Below, piece by piece: positions 1 to 10,877 of a stretch of DNA of 64,000 nucleotides (position 1 is the first letter of the stretch; each line of letters begins with the position of its first letter). The DNA comes from Opeltia flavorubescens (Eukaryota > Ascomycota > Lecanoromycetes > Teloschistales > Teloschistaceae). The translations under genes and the position numbers were made by a program. The stretch covers positions 1,202,969 to 1,266,968 of the forward strand of contig KE546966.1 in NCBI GenBank assembly GCA_000442125.1, in the 5' to 3' direction. Below the pieces are notes generated by a model. That model was not told the DNA's origin. It was given only the letters and a program-made list of their open reading frames with translations, and ran no database searches.

Positions 1-708
1 AACGACTCAGTCAACCAAACGTACCCCGCCCAAACTAGGTCAGAAAAAGAATTCTCAGCAGCAAACACCGCAAAAGGAGCAGCAGCAAATTACGGACAGC
101 AACGGAGACAGTGCACCACCCCCCCAAAAGAAGGAACAATCACAACCTCCGCCTTCCACGCCGCAATCTCGTAACCAATCCAAACGTCGTCCAAGCCGTG
201 GCCGCGGCCGCAGCCGAGCTCAGGATAGCGACACGGAAAGTATTGCACGCAGCGATCTAAGCGAAGCAGGCACTGGAGGTCGTCGTAACCGGAATCGTAA
301 GCGCGGCAAGCCGACGAAGGAAGCTCCACCTCAGACCAAGGGCGGAGGAAGCGGCGGACCCCTAGACCAACTTGATGAGGTTGGTGAAACTGTGGGCGGC
401 GCGACGGACATGGTGCAGCAAACCGCTGGCGGTGTAACAGATAAAGCTGGAGAGGCGGTAGGGGGAGCTACGGATCAGGTGGGGAAAACCTTGGGCGGGT
501 TAACTGGGGGTGGGAAGAAGGATGAAGGAAAAGAGGACGAAGGGAAAGGGGAGCAATTGAGGTTGAGGCTGGAGTTGAATTTGGATGTGGAGATCCAATT
601 GAAAGCGAAGATCCATGGTGATTTGACGATTGGATTACTGTAAGTTTTACTTTCCCGCCTTGGTATCCAACAGGTTGGGGCATTATACTGACCTGCAATA
701 GAAACTGA
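1..708 (+). CDS. 3' end of a basic, Gly/Gln-rich low-complexity protein (partial)
   Basis: The reading frame is open from base 2, so the 5' part lies outside the window. The visible product starts Gln/Lys-rich, passes through an Arg/Gly/Ser stretch (about bases 180-300) that looks RNA-binding-like, then repeats a Gly-Gly-Ala-Thr-Asp type unit (about 390-510) and ends in an alternating hydrophobic/charged tail (LNLDVEIQLKAKIHGDL). The frame stops at 643, but a consensus donor GTAAGT at 640 and an acceptor CAATAG ending at 701, with CTGAC just upstream, suggest an intron of 62 nt. The last exon (702-708) would then add only Asn and a TGA. I do not recognise the family; the tail resembles the end of some fungal hypothetical proteins. 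The role is unknown. Confidence 0.6.
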
Positions 709-1063
709 ATGTCTACTATGGGGAAAGTGAATGGAGAAATCAGCAAGCTATAATGGAGTATGACAGCGCGGCGCATTTTATTTGCGAAGAGAAAGGAGCA
801 TGTAGTGTGTTGTTGATCAGGTATAAAGTCTCTTATTTATAGGCAAATTGATTACCGAGAAGCTGAATATCTTTTCTCGTTCGCAAATTCAAGCCGCCTC
901 TGCCATATTTCGTGAGTATGCATGAGTGGTGAACAGATCTCCCGTCTTCCCCATCATCGAGCAAGCTTTGCTTTCGAAAACCCCTATATGCAACCATCCT
1001 TTATCTTGCGTTACAAGCGTTGCATCGCTGGATTTGCATGCATCATCAACACCGTTGGTTGCT
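709..1063. other. gene-free convergent 3' region
   Basis: Space between the end of the plus-strand partial gene and the stop of the minus-strand gene that follows. Several short overlapping frames exist here but none has coding character. It presumably holds the two 3' UTRs. Confidence 0.5.
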
Positions 1064-1741
1064 TCATATGGTATGCCTTGCCCCTCCCCATCGACAATCC
1101 TGCTCCATAAACCCGAGCAGCAGCCCCTGCAGAACTTTCAAGTACTCCCATGCCAACAATGCAAAGCCACGCCAGTCTTTGTATGGGAATCCAGGCGGCA
1201 TATCGTCGAAGTCCTCATCATAGTCCTCCACCTCCTCTTCATAAAAGGGTTCCCAATCGACTGTACCATCATAGCTGACATAGCTGGCAGCATGAGAAGA
1301 AAAGGGAGTCAATGATGCCGTATCCATCGCTGTCACAGTCACAGGGGCTGATTTTATGTTTGAGGAAGCGGTGGTAGTGTTGCGAGGCATTGCTATGGCT
1401 TTGGTGTGAGTTACCGACGACGGTATTGATGATGGTTTTGCCGGAAGAGGGACGAGGGGTGCTGGGATGCGCTTCACCGTGCACTCGAGGTCGCTGAAAG
1501 AGGAGGAAGATAGGGAGCGGGCGAACGGGAAGTAAGGGGGTGAGTCTGGCGCGGATGTAAGAAGTGGGGAGGGTGTTTGAGGTTCATAAGGCGACGGTGC
1601 TGCTGGTTTGATGTCTATGAGCTCAAAGGTGTTTCTTGCGTGGTCCTGTACCCCGTTGTTGGTTTGTGGATCTTGGGTTGAAGGCTTTGTGGGGACGGTA
1701 GAGGAGAGGCGGCGGGAAAAGTGGAAGTTGGTGAATGACAT
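1064..1741 (-). CDS. hypothetical Ser/Thr/Pro-rich protein, 225 aa
   Basis: Uninterrupted frame of 225 residues starting at ATG 1741. The first 130 residues are rich in Ser, Pro and Thr and look disordered. An acidic patch (EEEVEDYDEDFDD, about 165-180) follows, then a short ordered-looking segment with aromatic residues (PYKDWRGFALLAWEYLKVLQ) near the C-terminus. There is no signal peptide and no membrane segment. I do not recognise the family. The biased composition upstream and the clean acidic/aromatic C-terminus argue for a real gene. A small intron cannot be excluded. It lies back to back with the SPX transporter, about 1.1 kb away. Confidence 0.55.
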   Translation of the reverse strand: MSFTNFHFSRRLSSTVPTKPSTQDPQTNNGVQDHARNTFELIDIKPAAPSPYEPQTPSPLLTSAPDSPPYFPFARSLSSSSFSDLECTVKRIPAPLVPLPAKPSSIPSSVTHTKAIAMPRNTTTASSNIKSAPVTVTAMDTASLTPFSSHAASYVSYDGTVDWEPFYEEEVEDYDEDFDDMPPGFPYKDWRGFALLAWEYLKVLQGLLLGFMEQDCRWGGARHTI

Positions 1742-2826
1742 CGCAGAGTAGATGAAGTTCGTAAGATGAAGGTTTGAAAATTAGAGAATTTTCGAAAGGG
1801 GACCCTTGATTAAGATAGGTGGTTATAGCTTTTGGATTATTGCACAGGCATTCATATAATATTTGAAGTTGATCATACTGAGAAAGCAGAACTTGGTCCT
1901 TCGATGTGAAAAATCCAATTTATAGCAAAAACAATAATTACTCATGAAAACCATTGGAGGAAGAAAGATGTTCATATAAGGGAGAATGAGTCTAACGAAT
2001 ATTGACTCTCCTTCACACGGAGGTTGGAGGTCTGCAACGTAGATGTTCACTTGTGCTCAAATCAAATAAGAGAAATGCAGCACAATAAATACAAATTTCA
2101 TCAAGCAAAGTTTGCTACAGACAGGATTTGCTAGAGCAAGCACCTCGAGGGGACAATCATGACAGGTCATGGAATGACCTGAAAGCATCACCTTTTAAAA
2201 TTCCGGTCATACCATTGTTCAGGAGCAGCTGCTTTACTTGGGGAGAAATTGGTTTCTTTACATCGACAGTAACTAGGCAATTACAGCGCATTTTTGATTC
2301 TGATAAGCTTGAGAAGTCTCTTCGGCGGAGACTTTTGTCGCAGACAATAATAATGTGATCAATCGCACGGTAATAATCGACCTGGCAATCGCCGTCTGGA
2401 CTTGGCTTTGAGATGTTTGTCGTACAGCAGGACATTCCGATTCGTCCTACCTGGACCATAATCTGAATCATTTACCACAATTTTACATTCTGGCTGAAGA
2501 CACTGGAGCTCGATACGTCTAGAACCAAACTCATGATATGACAGCGCTACTAGCGGCAGACAAGGATAAAATCCCAGCAGCTGATCCTTTGGCTGAATGC
2601 CTCTCCTCGACCAATCATATTTCGTCTCGGACCCCACGCTGTCGGGCTGCAGATGATCCCCACTGCATCCTCGTCTGCATATTTGAAGCAGCTCGGATCT
2701 TCAATCCAGCTCGAGGAGCTTTCTCCTCTGAAGATCCAGGCCAGAGAAGTAGCGGACAGCGACCGGCATTGCTGCCTTCGTCAAGAATCGGGGCGCAAGC
2801 TTCCTCAGTCTTTTCTGCGAAGGGAG
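1742..2826. other. divergent intergenic region, possible weak minus-strand coding remnant
   Basis: About 1.1 kb between the start of the minus-strand Ser-rich gene and the ATG of the SPX transporter. The part near 1800-2100 is AT-rich. Two overlapping minus-strand frames (2157-2471 and 2359-2637) have moderately protein-like composition, but I could not link them into a convincing gene. The rest is presumably promoter and 5' UTR. Confidence 0.4.
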
Positions 2827-5581
2827 ATGAAGTTCTCCCATAGCATTCAATTCAACGCTGTCCCCGATTGGAGTAGCCACTATATCAACTATAGCAACCT
2901 CAAGAAATTGTGAGATTGCCCACACATCCAGCGAGCAATATCCAAAAGAGGAGGGCTGACTTGCCCTTGCTGCCTAGAATCTATACTCTCGAAAAAGCTA
3001 TTCACCAAGCGCAAGGTACAGCTCCTCCCGATGCTGAAGCTTCACCGCTTCTCGGCAATGATGAAGACCCTGATCCTGTCTTTCGGCGTGCCCTCGACTC
3101 GGAACTGGAGAAAATCTGTTCCTTCTATCAGTTGAAAGAATTGGAGATTTATGGCGAAGTCACTGAGTTGAACAAAGATGAAGAGAACTTCGAGGCAGAT
3201 ACCAATGCTCTGGATCACGACCAGGCTGAGGCCGGCGCTCGAGGTTTGGGCAGGGGAGGGAAAACGAGACACATGAGCCTTTTTAAAAATTATAATCTCG
3301 GCCGAGATCGGAGGAGCAACCTTAGCCCATCTATGGAAGATCCTGAAGAGGACGGCGACAGTGAGGATGATGATACTACTCAGCTCAAGCGCTCCATGAC
3401 TGGAAGCGCACGAAGTAAGACATGGGATGCGAATGCGGGCCAAAGCATCGATGACCTCAGAAGTTCACGAGAACTACCACCGTCCAGGCGGCGCCAGAGT
3501 CAAGCGTTTGAGGATTACAGCGAACAAGCTTTCACGAGTCTGTTCGCTTCCAGTGTCACTCTGAAAAAGCGGACCATCAGTCTCTATGTCTCACTCTGCG
3601 AACTGAAATCTTTCATCCAATTGAACAAAACGGGTTTTACTAAAGCCCTGAAAAAGTTCGACAAGATTCTCAACCGTAACCTCAAATCCACATATCTCAA
3701 AGATTTCGTCAACCCTGCGTACCCATTCCGCTCTACAACCATGCATCAACTAGATGACCACGTACAAAATGTCGAGAGATTATACGCAGATGTGATCACT
3801 CAAGGAGATGTTGAGATGGCCAAGCGAGAATTACGGCTACACCTAAGGGAGCATGTCGTCTGGGAACGGAACACCGTTTGGCGTGAAATGATTGGCATCG
3901 AGCGTAAAGCGCAAGCTGCCAACATGGGCATACGCCGGACACTGCTAGGTGGTGATCACGATCCAGCGAATGCCCGATTGCAAGGCGATGAACCAGACGA
4001 TTTCGCTACTAAAGAGGTCGTGACGCCTGTCGGTCGAGTCAGTTGCCCCAATTGGCTGCTCAATTCAGGCTTCTTCATTCTTCTGGCTATTCTAGCTATC
4101 TTCGTTGTTCTTCTGGTTGTACCCATCATGGAGAAGCCAGAGCAACAACATTGTCTTGCTCTTCTTGTATTTGTGAGCCTGTTGTGGGCGACAGAGGTAC
4201 GTTCGACCCCTTGTACTACGCACCTTACACGCTGATAAGATCTAGGTCATTCCTCTCTTTGTAACTTCGCTTCTTGTTCCATTCTTAGTGGTCATTCTCA
4301 GAATTGTGCGTTCAGACAACAAGCCCCATCACAGGCTAGATCCTCCAGAGGCTACCAAGTATGTCTTCGCTTCCATGTGGACTCCCGTAATCATGCTGCT
4401 CCTGGGAGGCTTCACCATAGCAGCGGCGCTCTCCAAATACAGCATTGCGAAACTCATGGCAACCTTTGTCCTCAGCAAGGCCGGAACAAAACCTCGGACA
4501 GTCCTAGTCACGAACATGTTCGTAGCTATGATTGCGAGCATGTGGATTAGTAATGTGGCGGCGCCTGTGTTATGTTTTTCGATCATTCAACCACTATTAC
4601 GGACTCTCCCCTCCGATTCGAATTTCACCAAGGCTTTGATCCTTGGTATTGCACTTGCATCAAATATCGGCGGAGCGGCATCACCTATTGCATCTCCTCA
4701 AAATATAATCGCTCTTCAAAATATGTCCCCACAACCAAGCTGGGGCGCTTGGTTTGTCGTCGCGCTTCCTGTATGCAGTCTCACCATAATACTAATATGG
4801 CTTTTCTTACTCGCCACATTTCAGCCAGGGAAAGGCATTACAATCTCACCGATAAGGCCGATGAAAGACAAGTTCAGTGGAGTTCAGTATTTCATCAGCG
4901 GCATCACACTACTTACTATTGTCTTGTGGTGCGTCAGCCATCAACTAGATTCGATTTTCGGGGACATGGGAGTCATCGCTATCATACCAATGGTAGCTTT
5001 CTTCGGCTCCGGCATCCTGACTAAAGAAGACTTCAATAACTTCCTCTGGACCATTGTTATCTTGGCCGCCGGGGGTCTTTCATTGGGCAAAGCCGTCTCT
5101 TCATCGGGATTATTGCACACCATTGCCGGGGCAATCACGGATAGAGTTGAGGGATATAGCTTGTATGCTGTACTTGTGGTCTTCAGCAGCCTCATCCTGG
5201 TGGTCGCTACGTTCATTAGTCATACCGTCTCAGCACTTATCATTCTCCCGTTGGTGCATCAAGTGGGTGCTGGCATGCCAGATCCACATCCAAATCTGCT
5301 CGTCATGGCCAGTGTTTTGATATGTTCTGCCGCTGCTGGTCTGCCGACAAGCGGCTTTCCTAACATGAGTAAGTCATTGGATTCATCAGCATTGCATCTC
5401 TTTTATGTCGCGAATCACTAACCACTTTTGTGTAGCGGCAATAATGATGGAGGACGGCGACACAGGGAAGCGTTACCTCCGCGTTTCCCATTTCCTTACA
5501 AGGGGCATCCCAAGTAGCATCATTGCATTTCTTGTCATCATCACGGTAGGGTACGGACTTCTTTTAGCGGCAAAGTTCTAG
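2827..5581 (+). CDS. SPX-domain low-affinity phosphate transporter (PHO87/PHO90/PHO91 type), 856 aa
   Basis: Four exons: 2827-2909, 2978-4196, 4246-5368 and 5436-5581; all introns are GT..AG and 49-68 nt long. The N-terminus (KFSHSIQFNAVPDWSSHYI) and the Lys-rich helix near residues 246-262 (KALKKFDKILNRNLK) are hallmarks of the SPX domain, which binds inositol pyrophosphates and senses phosphate status. An acidic, Ser-rich linker splits the SPX domain (about 85-200). From about residue 385 the protein is a polytopic divalent-anion/sodium symporter (DASS) domain. SPX plus DASS is the architecture of yeast Pho87, Pho90 (plasma membrane) and Pho91 (vacuole). I cannot say which location applies. 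The length fits the family (about 850-900). The first exon carries only 27 complete codons, so a single-exon reading would miss the start of the SPX domain. Confidence 0.93.
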
Positions 5582-5948
5582 GCGGTGTTATATCTTGCAT
5601 CTTTCTATTTGGCATGAAGCATGGCGAGGCGTCTCCGGTATATGGTTGGTCGAGGTCATACCATATACATCGTAACGTCTTTCATAAATGAAGGGCCCAT
5701 GTCGATACAGCTACGTCATCAGTCACTATGGTTCCTATTCGCTTGGGGGTTTTCTCCGCGCATGAATCGATGCCTTTGAAAGAGTCTGCATCAAATTGCT
5801 CAAGTACTCTCACGATCTCTTCCTAATCCAATCTTGCAATTTGCATTTCAATCAGTCACGCCTCCGGAGCACGCAAGCCGGCCATCTCACAAACGCACAT
5901 TGTTCCAAAAAAAGGACAATAACAAAAATAAAAACAAAAGGAAAAACC
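5582..5948. other. convergent 3' region
   Basis: Between the stops of the SPX transporter and the small zinc protein. It contains an A-rich tract around 5910-5946, probably 3' UTR of the minus-strand gene. I see no gene here. Confidence 0.5.
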
Positions 5949-6224
5949 TTAGCGCAGGCCAAAATCGTGTAGTTCGTCTTCCGAACTCTTCTGATCGAAC
6001 CAATCCGCCGCCTTCTCGAAACCACCCATGCCGAAATCATCACAACAATCTTCTTCGTCTTCTATGTCACGGCGGCGAACCCCCGACGCTGTTTCGTTAC
6101 GTCGATAAGTGGTGAGAAACTCGCAGTGTTCGCAGAAAAGGTGACTGCACGCGTCACATCGTTGTTTCGTAGACTGGTACGAGGTGATCCAGTGACAATG
6201 GCAGCAATCCCAGTTTACACTCAT
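5949..6224 (-). CDS. small Cys-rich putative zinc-binding protein, 91 aa
   Basis: A 91-residue frame from ATG 6224. The first 35 residues carry WDCCHCHW followed by RCDACSHLFCEHC, that is two closely spaced Cys/His clusters able to bind one or two zinc ions, like a zinc ribbon or a truncated RING/PHD-like knuckle. The remainder is acidic and Arg-rich (RRRDIEDEEDCCDDFGMGG), with a second vicinal Cys pair. There is no signal peptide. Small intracellular proteins of this layout are common in filamentous fungi, but I do not know a function. The metal-binding pattern in a compact frame makes a real gene likely. Confidence 0.65.
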   Translation of the reverse strand: MSVNWDCCHCHWITSYQSTKQRCDACSHLFCEHCEFLTTYRRNETASGVRRRDIEDEEDCCDDFGMGGFEKAADWFDQKSSEDELHDFGLR

Positions 6225-7269
6225 GGTCGAAGATAGGAATGGGGGAGTTTGAGATGATTAATCAGTATTTGACGACAAGGACGGATCGTACTGAGTTGAT
6301 AGTAAAGGATGTATGGAGAGTCCACTAGGAAAGGAGTATATCTATATGTGCACGTCACCCTTGACAGCTAGCCATATATGAGTCGTCTGATTGACAAAGC
6401 TTGATACATCATCGTTGACACAGTAGCAGGTACATTCACACTTGACGTGTATGATGTGTCGTGTCTTCTCACAATCTGGTTCCATGACGGGAAAACTGTT
6501 ACTCTCAGGTTCAGAGGATTGTCATAGCTGAGGTCACAAAACTGGTCGCTGGGTTCAAAAATCTCGCACAAACAAATTGTCGCATGAAATAGGAGACTTT
6601 GAACACTGACTCAAGAGAGGCCCTTGACCAGATCGCCAGCGAAGCCTTAGTCACAAATCGCCTTTTTTCTAACAATACTATAATATTTGGGTAAGTCGGT
6701 GTACCGGTATTGTGACCCATAGCTTTTGACGTTGATGGGATCTAATGGACAGGGATGCACGAGATATCAAGCCCACGCTGATATCCATGAAGGGTTCTGA
6801 AAGCGTTGTGCTGCGGAGCGCTTTAGGAGCTGGCTTGCAAGAAAACATATGGTACCGACAAGGAGTTCCTCCAGCGGACCGTGGCTTCTGGGTCATTTCG
6901 ATTTTCACATCCAGAAACCTGGTCATCGGTGATGACGGGATCATCGCTGGAACCTGTCAAAGCCTTTGTTGTCTTCGAGACTCTTTGTCATACCATTTGG
7001 CGAGCTCTCTACTCGATAATGAATCGCATTGACCTCTGCGCAGGGGCTTTGTCTAGGATAAAGAATTCTGGATCTCTCGGTGCCAGTAAACAAAGCCTTA
7101 GAGTCTATTCAGCAGACCAAGCTAGACAGCTATATATCTGTTTTCCAAATGCACCGTCCTACAGCAGCTTCTAAGCACCAAGCTTTCTTCATTCGCACCA
7201 CCTACCATTATTGGATAAAGAATTTGGGCAAATCCCGAAAACAGTATCAAAATATTGAAAACCACTAAG
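6225..7269. other. divergent intergenic region
   Basis: About 1 kb between the starts of the small zinc protein (minus) and the RING-like protein (plus). Short frames on both strands have no coding character. It should contain both promoters. I see no repeat or RNA gene. Confidence 0.5.
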
Positions 7270-8097
7270 ATGCTAGAGAACGAGCAGTGTGCGGAGCTCG
7301 TCAACCAAGTTCTTTCGACCTGTACCTTTCCGGATACTGCGGAGCTCGAGGACCAGAAATGTGCGATTTGTCATGACGACTCCCTTGGCCCAAATGGTAC
7401 CGAAAAGCCAGCTAAGCTACCTTGCGGACATATTGTTGGCGTTTCTTGCTTCATGACCTGGATCTTGAAACAAATCGACGATGGTACTGGCAAATCGTAC
7501 TGCCCGTTTTGCACGACGTCTTTTCTTGACTTACCGACAGCACCTAATCATGAGCTCGATCGTTGGATTGATCTCCTTGCAGGCCACAGTCTGGGCAATC
7601 TCGGCGTTTTCAAGCATGATGATATTCGCAAAATACGACGTGCTGAAAAGCTATGGGACAATCTTTGCAGCGATATCCTGGCCTATGTTGAGATCGGGGT
7701 CTCTCTAACTGAAATCCCACTCACATTCAGAACTGAGGAATACCTGTACGGATCTGGTTCGGTAGCTGAAGAGTTTCTGAGCTTTGGAACTGTCTTCCAC
7801 TTTACTCTCCAATCTAAGTTCGAGCTTGGCAGATTAAGACTCCGACGGCTACCGAAAGTTATTCTAAAACGGTATGATAAACTCGTCGAATACTTGCAGG
7901 CTGACGCGAATCGGTCCGTGTTCACTTTCATGGTTTTGGACGAAAATCGTGGGGACATGTATACAGATGAGACGCCTTGGAGAGCCTTTGATGCATATCA
8001 GGGTCCTAACCACCTTCCAGAGTACCGTCGCCGGCTGGAGTGGTGTCGATGGAAGCTGCTTGAAGAAGCTCGAAATGCCCGTCGGCCACAAGCTTGA
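7270..8097 (+). CDS. RING-finger-like protein, candidate E3 ubiquitin ligase, 275 aa
   Basis: A single exon from ATG 7270; the frame extends five codons further up, but only to a TTG. Residues 31-81 form a RING-like finger: C31-x2-C34, C52-G-H54, C60, then C78-P-F-C81, with the usual Trp (W64) after the core Cys. The position normally held by the second His (57) is Gly, so only seven of eight classic ligands are seen; this variant (CGHxxG) occurs in other fungal RING-like proteins. The remaining about 190 residues are charged, have no membrane segment and match no domain I know. The role as an E3 ligase is inferred from the finger only. Substrates are unknown. Confidence 0.75.
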   Translation: MLENEQCAELVNQVLSTCTFPDTAELEDQKCAICHDDSLGPNGTEKPAKLPCGHIVGVSCFMTWILKQIDDGTGKSYCPFCTTSFLDLPTAPNHELDRWIDLLAGHSLGNLGVFKHDDIRKIRRAEKLWDNLCSDILAYVEIGVSLTEIPLTFRTEEYLYGSGSVAEEFLSFGTVFHFTLQSKFELGRLRLRRLPKVILKRYDKLVEYLQADANRSVFTFMVLDENRGDMYTDETPWRAFDAYQGPNHLPEYRRRLEWCRWKLLEEARNARRPQA

Positions 8098-9669
8098 TGA
8101 CCCCAGCTTACCTTCATGCCGCGGATATGAACCCGGCCATCAGTAGCAAAAAAAGGGAATAGAGGTGAAAGCGATACAACGACTTCCGGCCAAAGCATAC
8201 CAAAACTCGTATGTGAACACTCCAGATGGTAAGAATTAATGAAGTATCTCCCTTATTTAGAGCAGTCGAGAGATGTCATGCGTGATTTCTGTAGCAATTT
8301 CTGCGATGACCGTGTGGCAATGCAGCCCTTCCTATTTAGTTTTTTCGCTGGGGTCCAAGCCCGGCTTTAATTGTATGAAATAATGAATCGGTGAGACTGA
8401 GAAAAACTGTTACAGACTACCCAGTTGTTCAACTTTTCGAGGGGCTACTTGAAACTTTTGGCTCTTGATACAATTGACAATGATATCTTCTCATCTTCGT
8501 AATAGGAGATGTCCATACGGAGCTTGTAGTCTTACCCACACTCCGTATGTCTTCCCTGCGCAGAGAGAATCGATCTTCTGGCGGTCTAGATTACAGTTTC
8601 TGCATAAAGAAATTTACCCAAACCTTCAGCCACTTCTGTGTACCTTGAGAGAGAGTACATCAACACTACGAAATATCTGCTCCTGCGGTTGTAGTCAGAC
8701 GCAGAAACTAAACCCACAGTTCGCCGTGATGTTTTCGCCACTCTTCTACCATGAAACAACCACAGCTCATATGCAGCCCAAAATGCATGAACAATTGACG
8801 TTTCCATTGCGCTGGGAAGTCCCCCATTACCATATCCAATCACCCTCATTCCGTTGTTTCCAAATCCAACCTGCTCAAAGCTGTGTCACCACGAAAGCAC
8901 AAATGCAAATGCCCAAAATGCAAAATATCCCCTGCACCTCTCCCTTTTCGTAGGCCCCAACTTCTCACATATGGAATACTTTGCTAACCATATGCAGTTC
9001 ACATCCCCGCGCATGGTCACCTTCCACACACAAATCCACATCCCAATCCGCAATGATTCATTGGAATAAAAGCCGATGATGCAGGCTGCACACCATGATG
9101 CGAGCCACTGACCTCAGTGTGTGTGGATCCCGAGCCAATGCCTACCCCCTCTTGCATGCAAGTACCAAGGATGGCTTGCGTCGATCAAGAATCCAGCCCG
9201 TACCACTGAGGCTCTGCTGCATGGAAGTCGGTACTTCCGTGTAACGCCAGATGAGCAAAGCGGGGAAATGTTTTGCGACGATCGTTTCCTTCGACCCATG
9301 GTTTGGGGAATTGGGGTTTTGGCTACGTGGGTCCATGCGCGAACGTTGTTGGCTGCGACGACGAAAATGCGTTCGCTGCGTGGCTTCATTGATTCGTTCG
9401 TCCCCTAGTCTTGCGCACAACGGGAGGGAGGGAAGGAAGGGAAGACGGGAACAACGGTTCCAGGCATCACCAGGAAATCGGATGGATGGAGAAGATGGCC
9501 GCCCATGGGACCTTGGTAGAGGCCGCTGGATTGCGACCATCCATAACCCACGGACTTGAGATTTTGTTATAGTAACAAAAATTGACATTCATTACCATTA
9601 CTCGTAGCGCCATACCTAGGCTGGATATCAAAGCGTCTCTAATCTCCCAATAGTCCCAACACCCAATAT
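8098..9669. other. long convergent gene-free stretch
   Basis: About 1.6 kb between the stops of the RING-like gene and the GPI-anchored protein gene. The frames at 8465-8953 (plus) and 9142-9588 (minus) have irregular composition, no recognisable domain and strong overlap with frames on the other strand, so I do not call them genes. A short GGGA/GGAA purine run lies at about 9421-9445. Nothing else is visible. Confidence 0.5.
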
Positions 9670-10877
9670 TTACAAGAACCAACCAATAGCCATGAGAAAT
9701 ACCAGGAGCGTGCTTCCCCAAATCGAAGTACTAGCTGCCCATGCAGGCGCATCGCCTGTGAATGGTATTGATCCATTACCACCTCCGCCAATGACCCCAC
9801 CGGTACCTGTAGGCGCAGGGAAAACGGTGATATTAGGGTTACCAAGCGGTAATCCGATCGGATTGTTTGATGGTGTTATGGTCGTGTTTCCGATGACAAT
9901 TTCTGGCGCACTGGCCGAGATCAAGGCTGGGGCAGAAGTAATAGTCGAAGACCCGCTCAATGTTGCAGTCAATGTTGTCAATACGTCTTCGATTGTCGTC
10001 GTCCGTAGTGGAAGTCTCGTCGCGGGGTTGGTTGTAGCAGCAAGGGTTGTCATCACCCCGGACAATGCGACGGTGGGAAATAACATGGTCGTCGTTGATG
10101 TAAGATTCGTGACCTGCGCCAGTACGGTTCCCCCAACATTGGCGCCCCCACCCTGGCAAGTCGAGAAGCCAATGAATGAGATGAATGCCTGTTCTCCAGC
10201 TAGATCCAAAGTGACTTGGCCATTGCCCGTGGGGAGCGTCTCAGTAAATGCGGTTGGAAGTTCCTTCACAAATGAAGTGGTCTGGCAGACGCCGTTTACT
10301 TGTTGTTGAGAGGTAAGTGTATAACCTCTGAAGAGATTGTATGCAGTAGGCGATGTCCTGCAAAACTCCCTATCAGTCATCTACCGGATAAGGAAGCATC
10401 AGGATGAAACCCACAAAGTTGCGCCTCCAATTACGGTTTCTGAGTCATATCCTACGTTTGTCACTGCTAATGGAGTGGTCCCAAATGCGGCAGTACCCGC
10501 TGCAGGGTTAAAGGTGAAAGCTCCCTCATTGTAGTTGATGGATGTTCGCGTGGTGCGAGTTCCATTGCCGCCTCCGATGGATACTACGGCCGTCGCGGCA
10601 TTATTGACGAACACTCCTTCGTACCAGACGATGCCGTCGACCTGAGCCACAATGAAACAACCACCGCAAGTTTGTGCTGCAGGTGCAGAAGACGAGAGCA
10701 GTGCTGCGGCAGTTGTTGCGAGGAGCGCGGGTGGCGCTGTAGCTATTCAAAAGGTCAGTACTCATAAGGTAATCAGCGTAGAGAAGCAGCTGAAGCAGCA
10801 TTACCCTGTGGAACACCATTTACGACTCCGAGCAGAAAGCTCAAGAGAGGCACGATAAACGAGTGTAGAGAACGCAT
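9670..10877 (-). CDS. GPI-anchored, Ser/Thr-rich cell-surface protein, 362 aa
   Basis: Three exons on the minus strand: 10877-10805, 10742-10415 and 10357-9670, with introns of 62 and 57 nt. Exon 1 encodes a typical signal peptide (MRSLHSFIVPLLSFLLGVV). The mature N-terminus has a CGGC motif followed by a VDGIVWYEG-like segment. The middle is rich in Thr, Ser, Ala and Gly with several N-x-T sites. The C-terminus ends in a short hydrophobic stretch (STLLVFLMAIGWFL) after small residues, as in GPI-attachment signals. The protein probably sits in the plasma membrane or cell wall. Fungal proteins of this type are usually annotated only as hypothetical GPI-anchored proteins. Function unknown. Confidence 0.8.

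Noticed and set aside
8465-8953. 162-codon plus-strand frame
   Set aside because: Cys/His/Gln-rich noise without domain or start context; opposed by overlapping minus-strand frames.
9692-10309. 205-codon plus-strand frame
   Set aside because: It is the antisense shadow of the spliced GPI-anchored protein gene, which has a signal peptide and matching splice sites.
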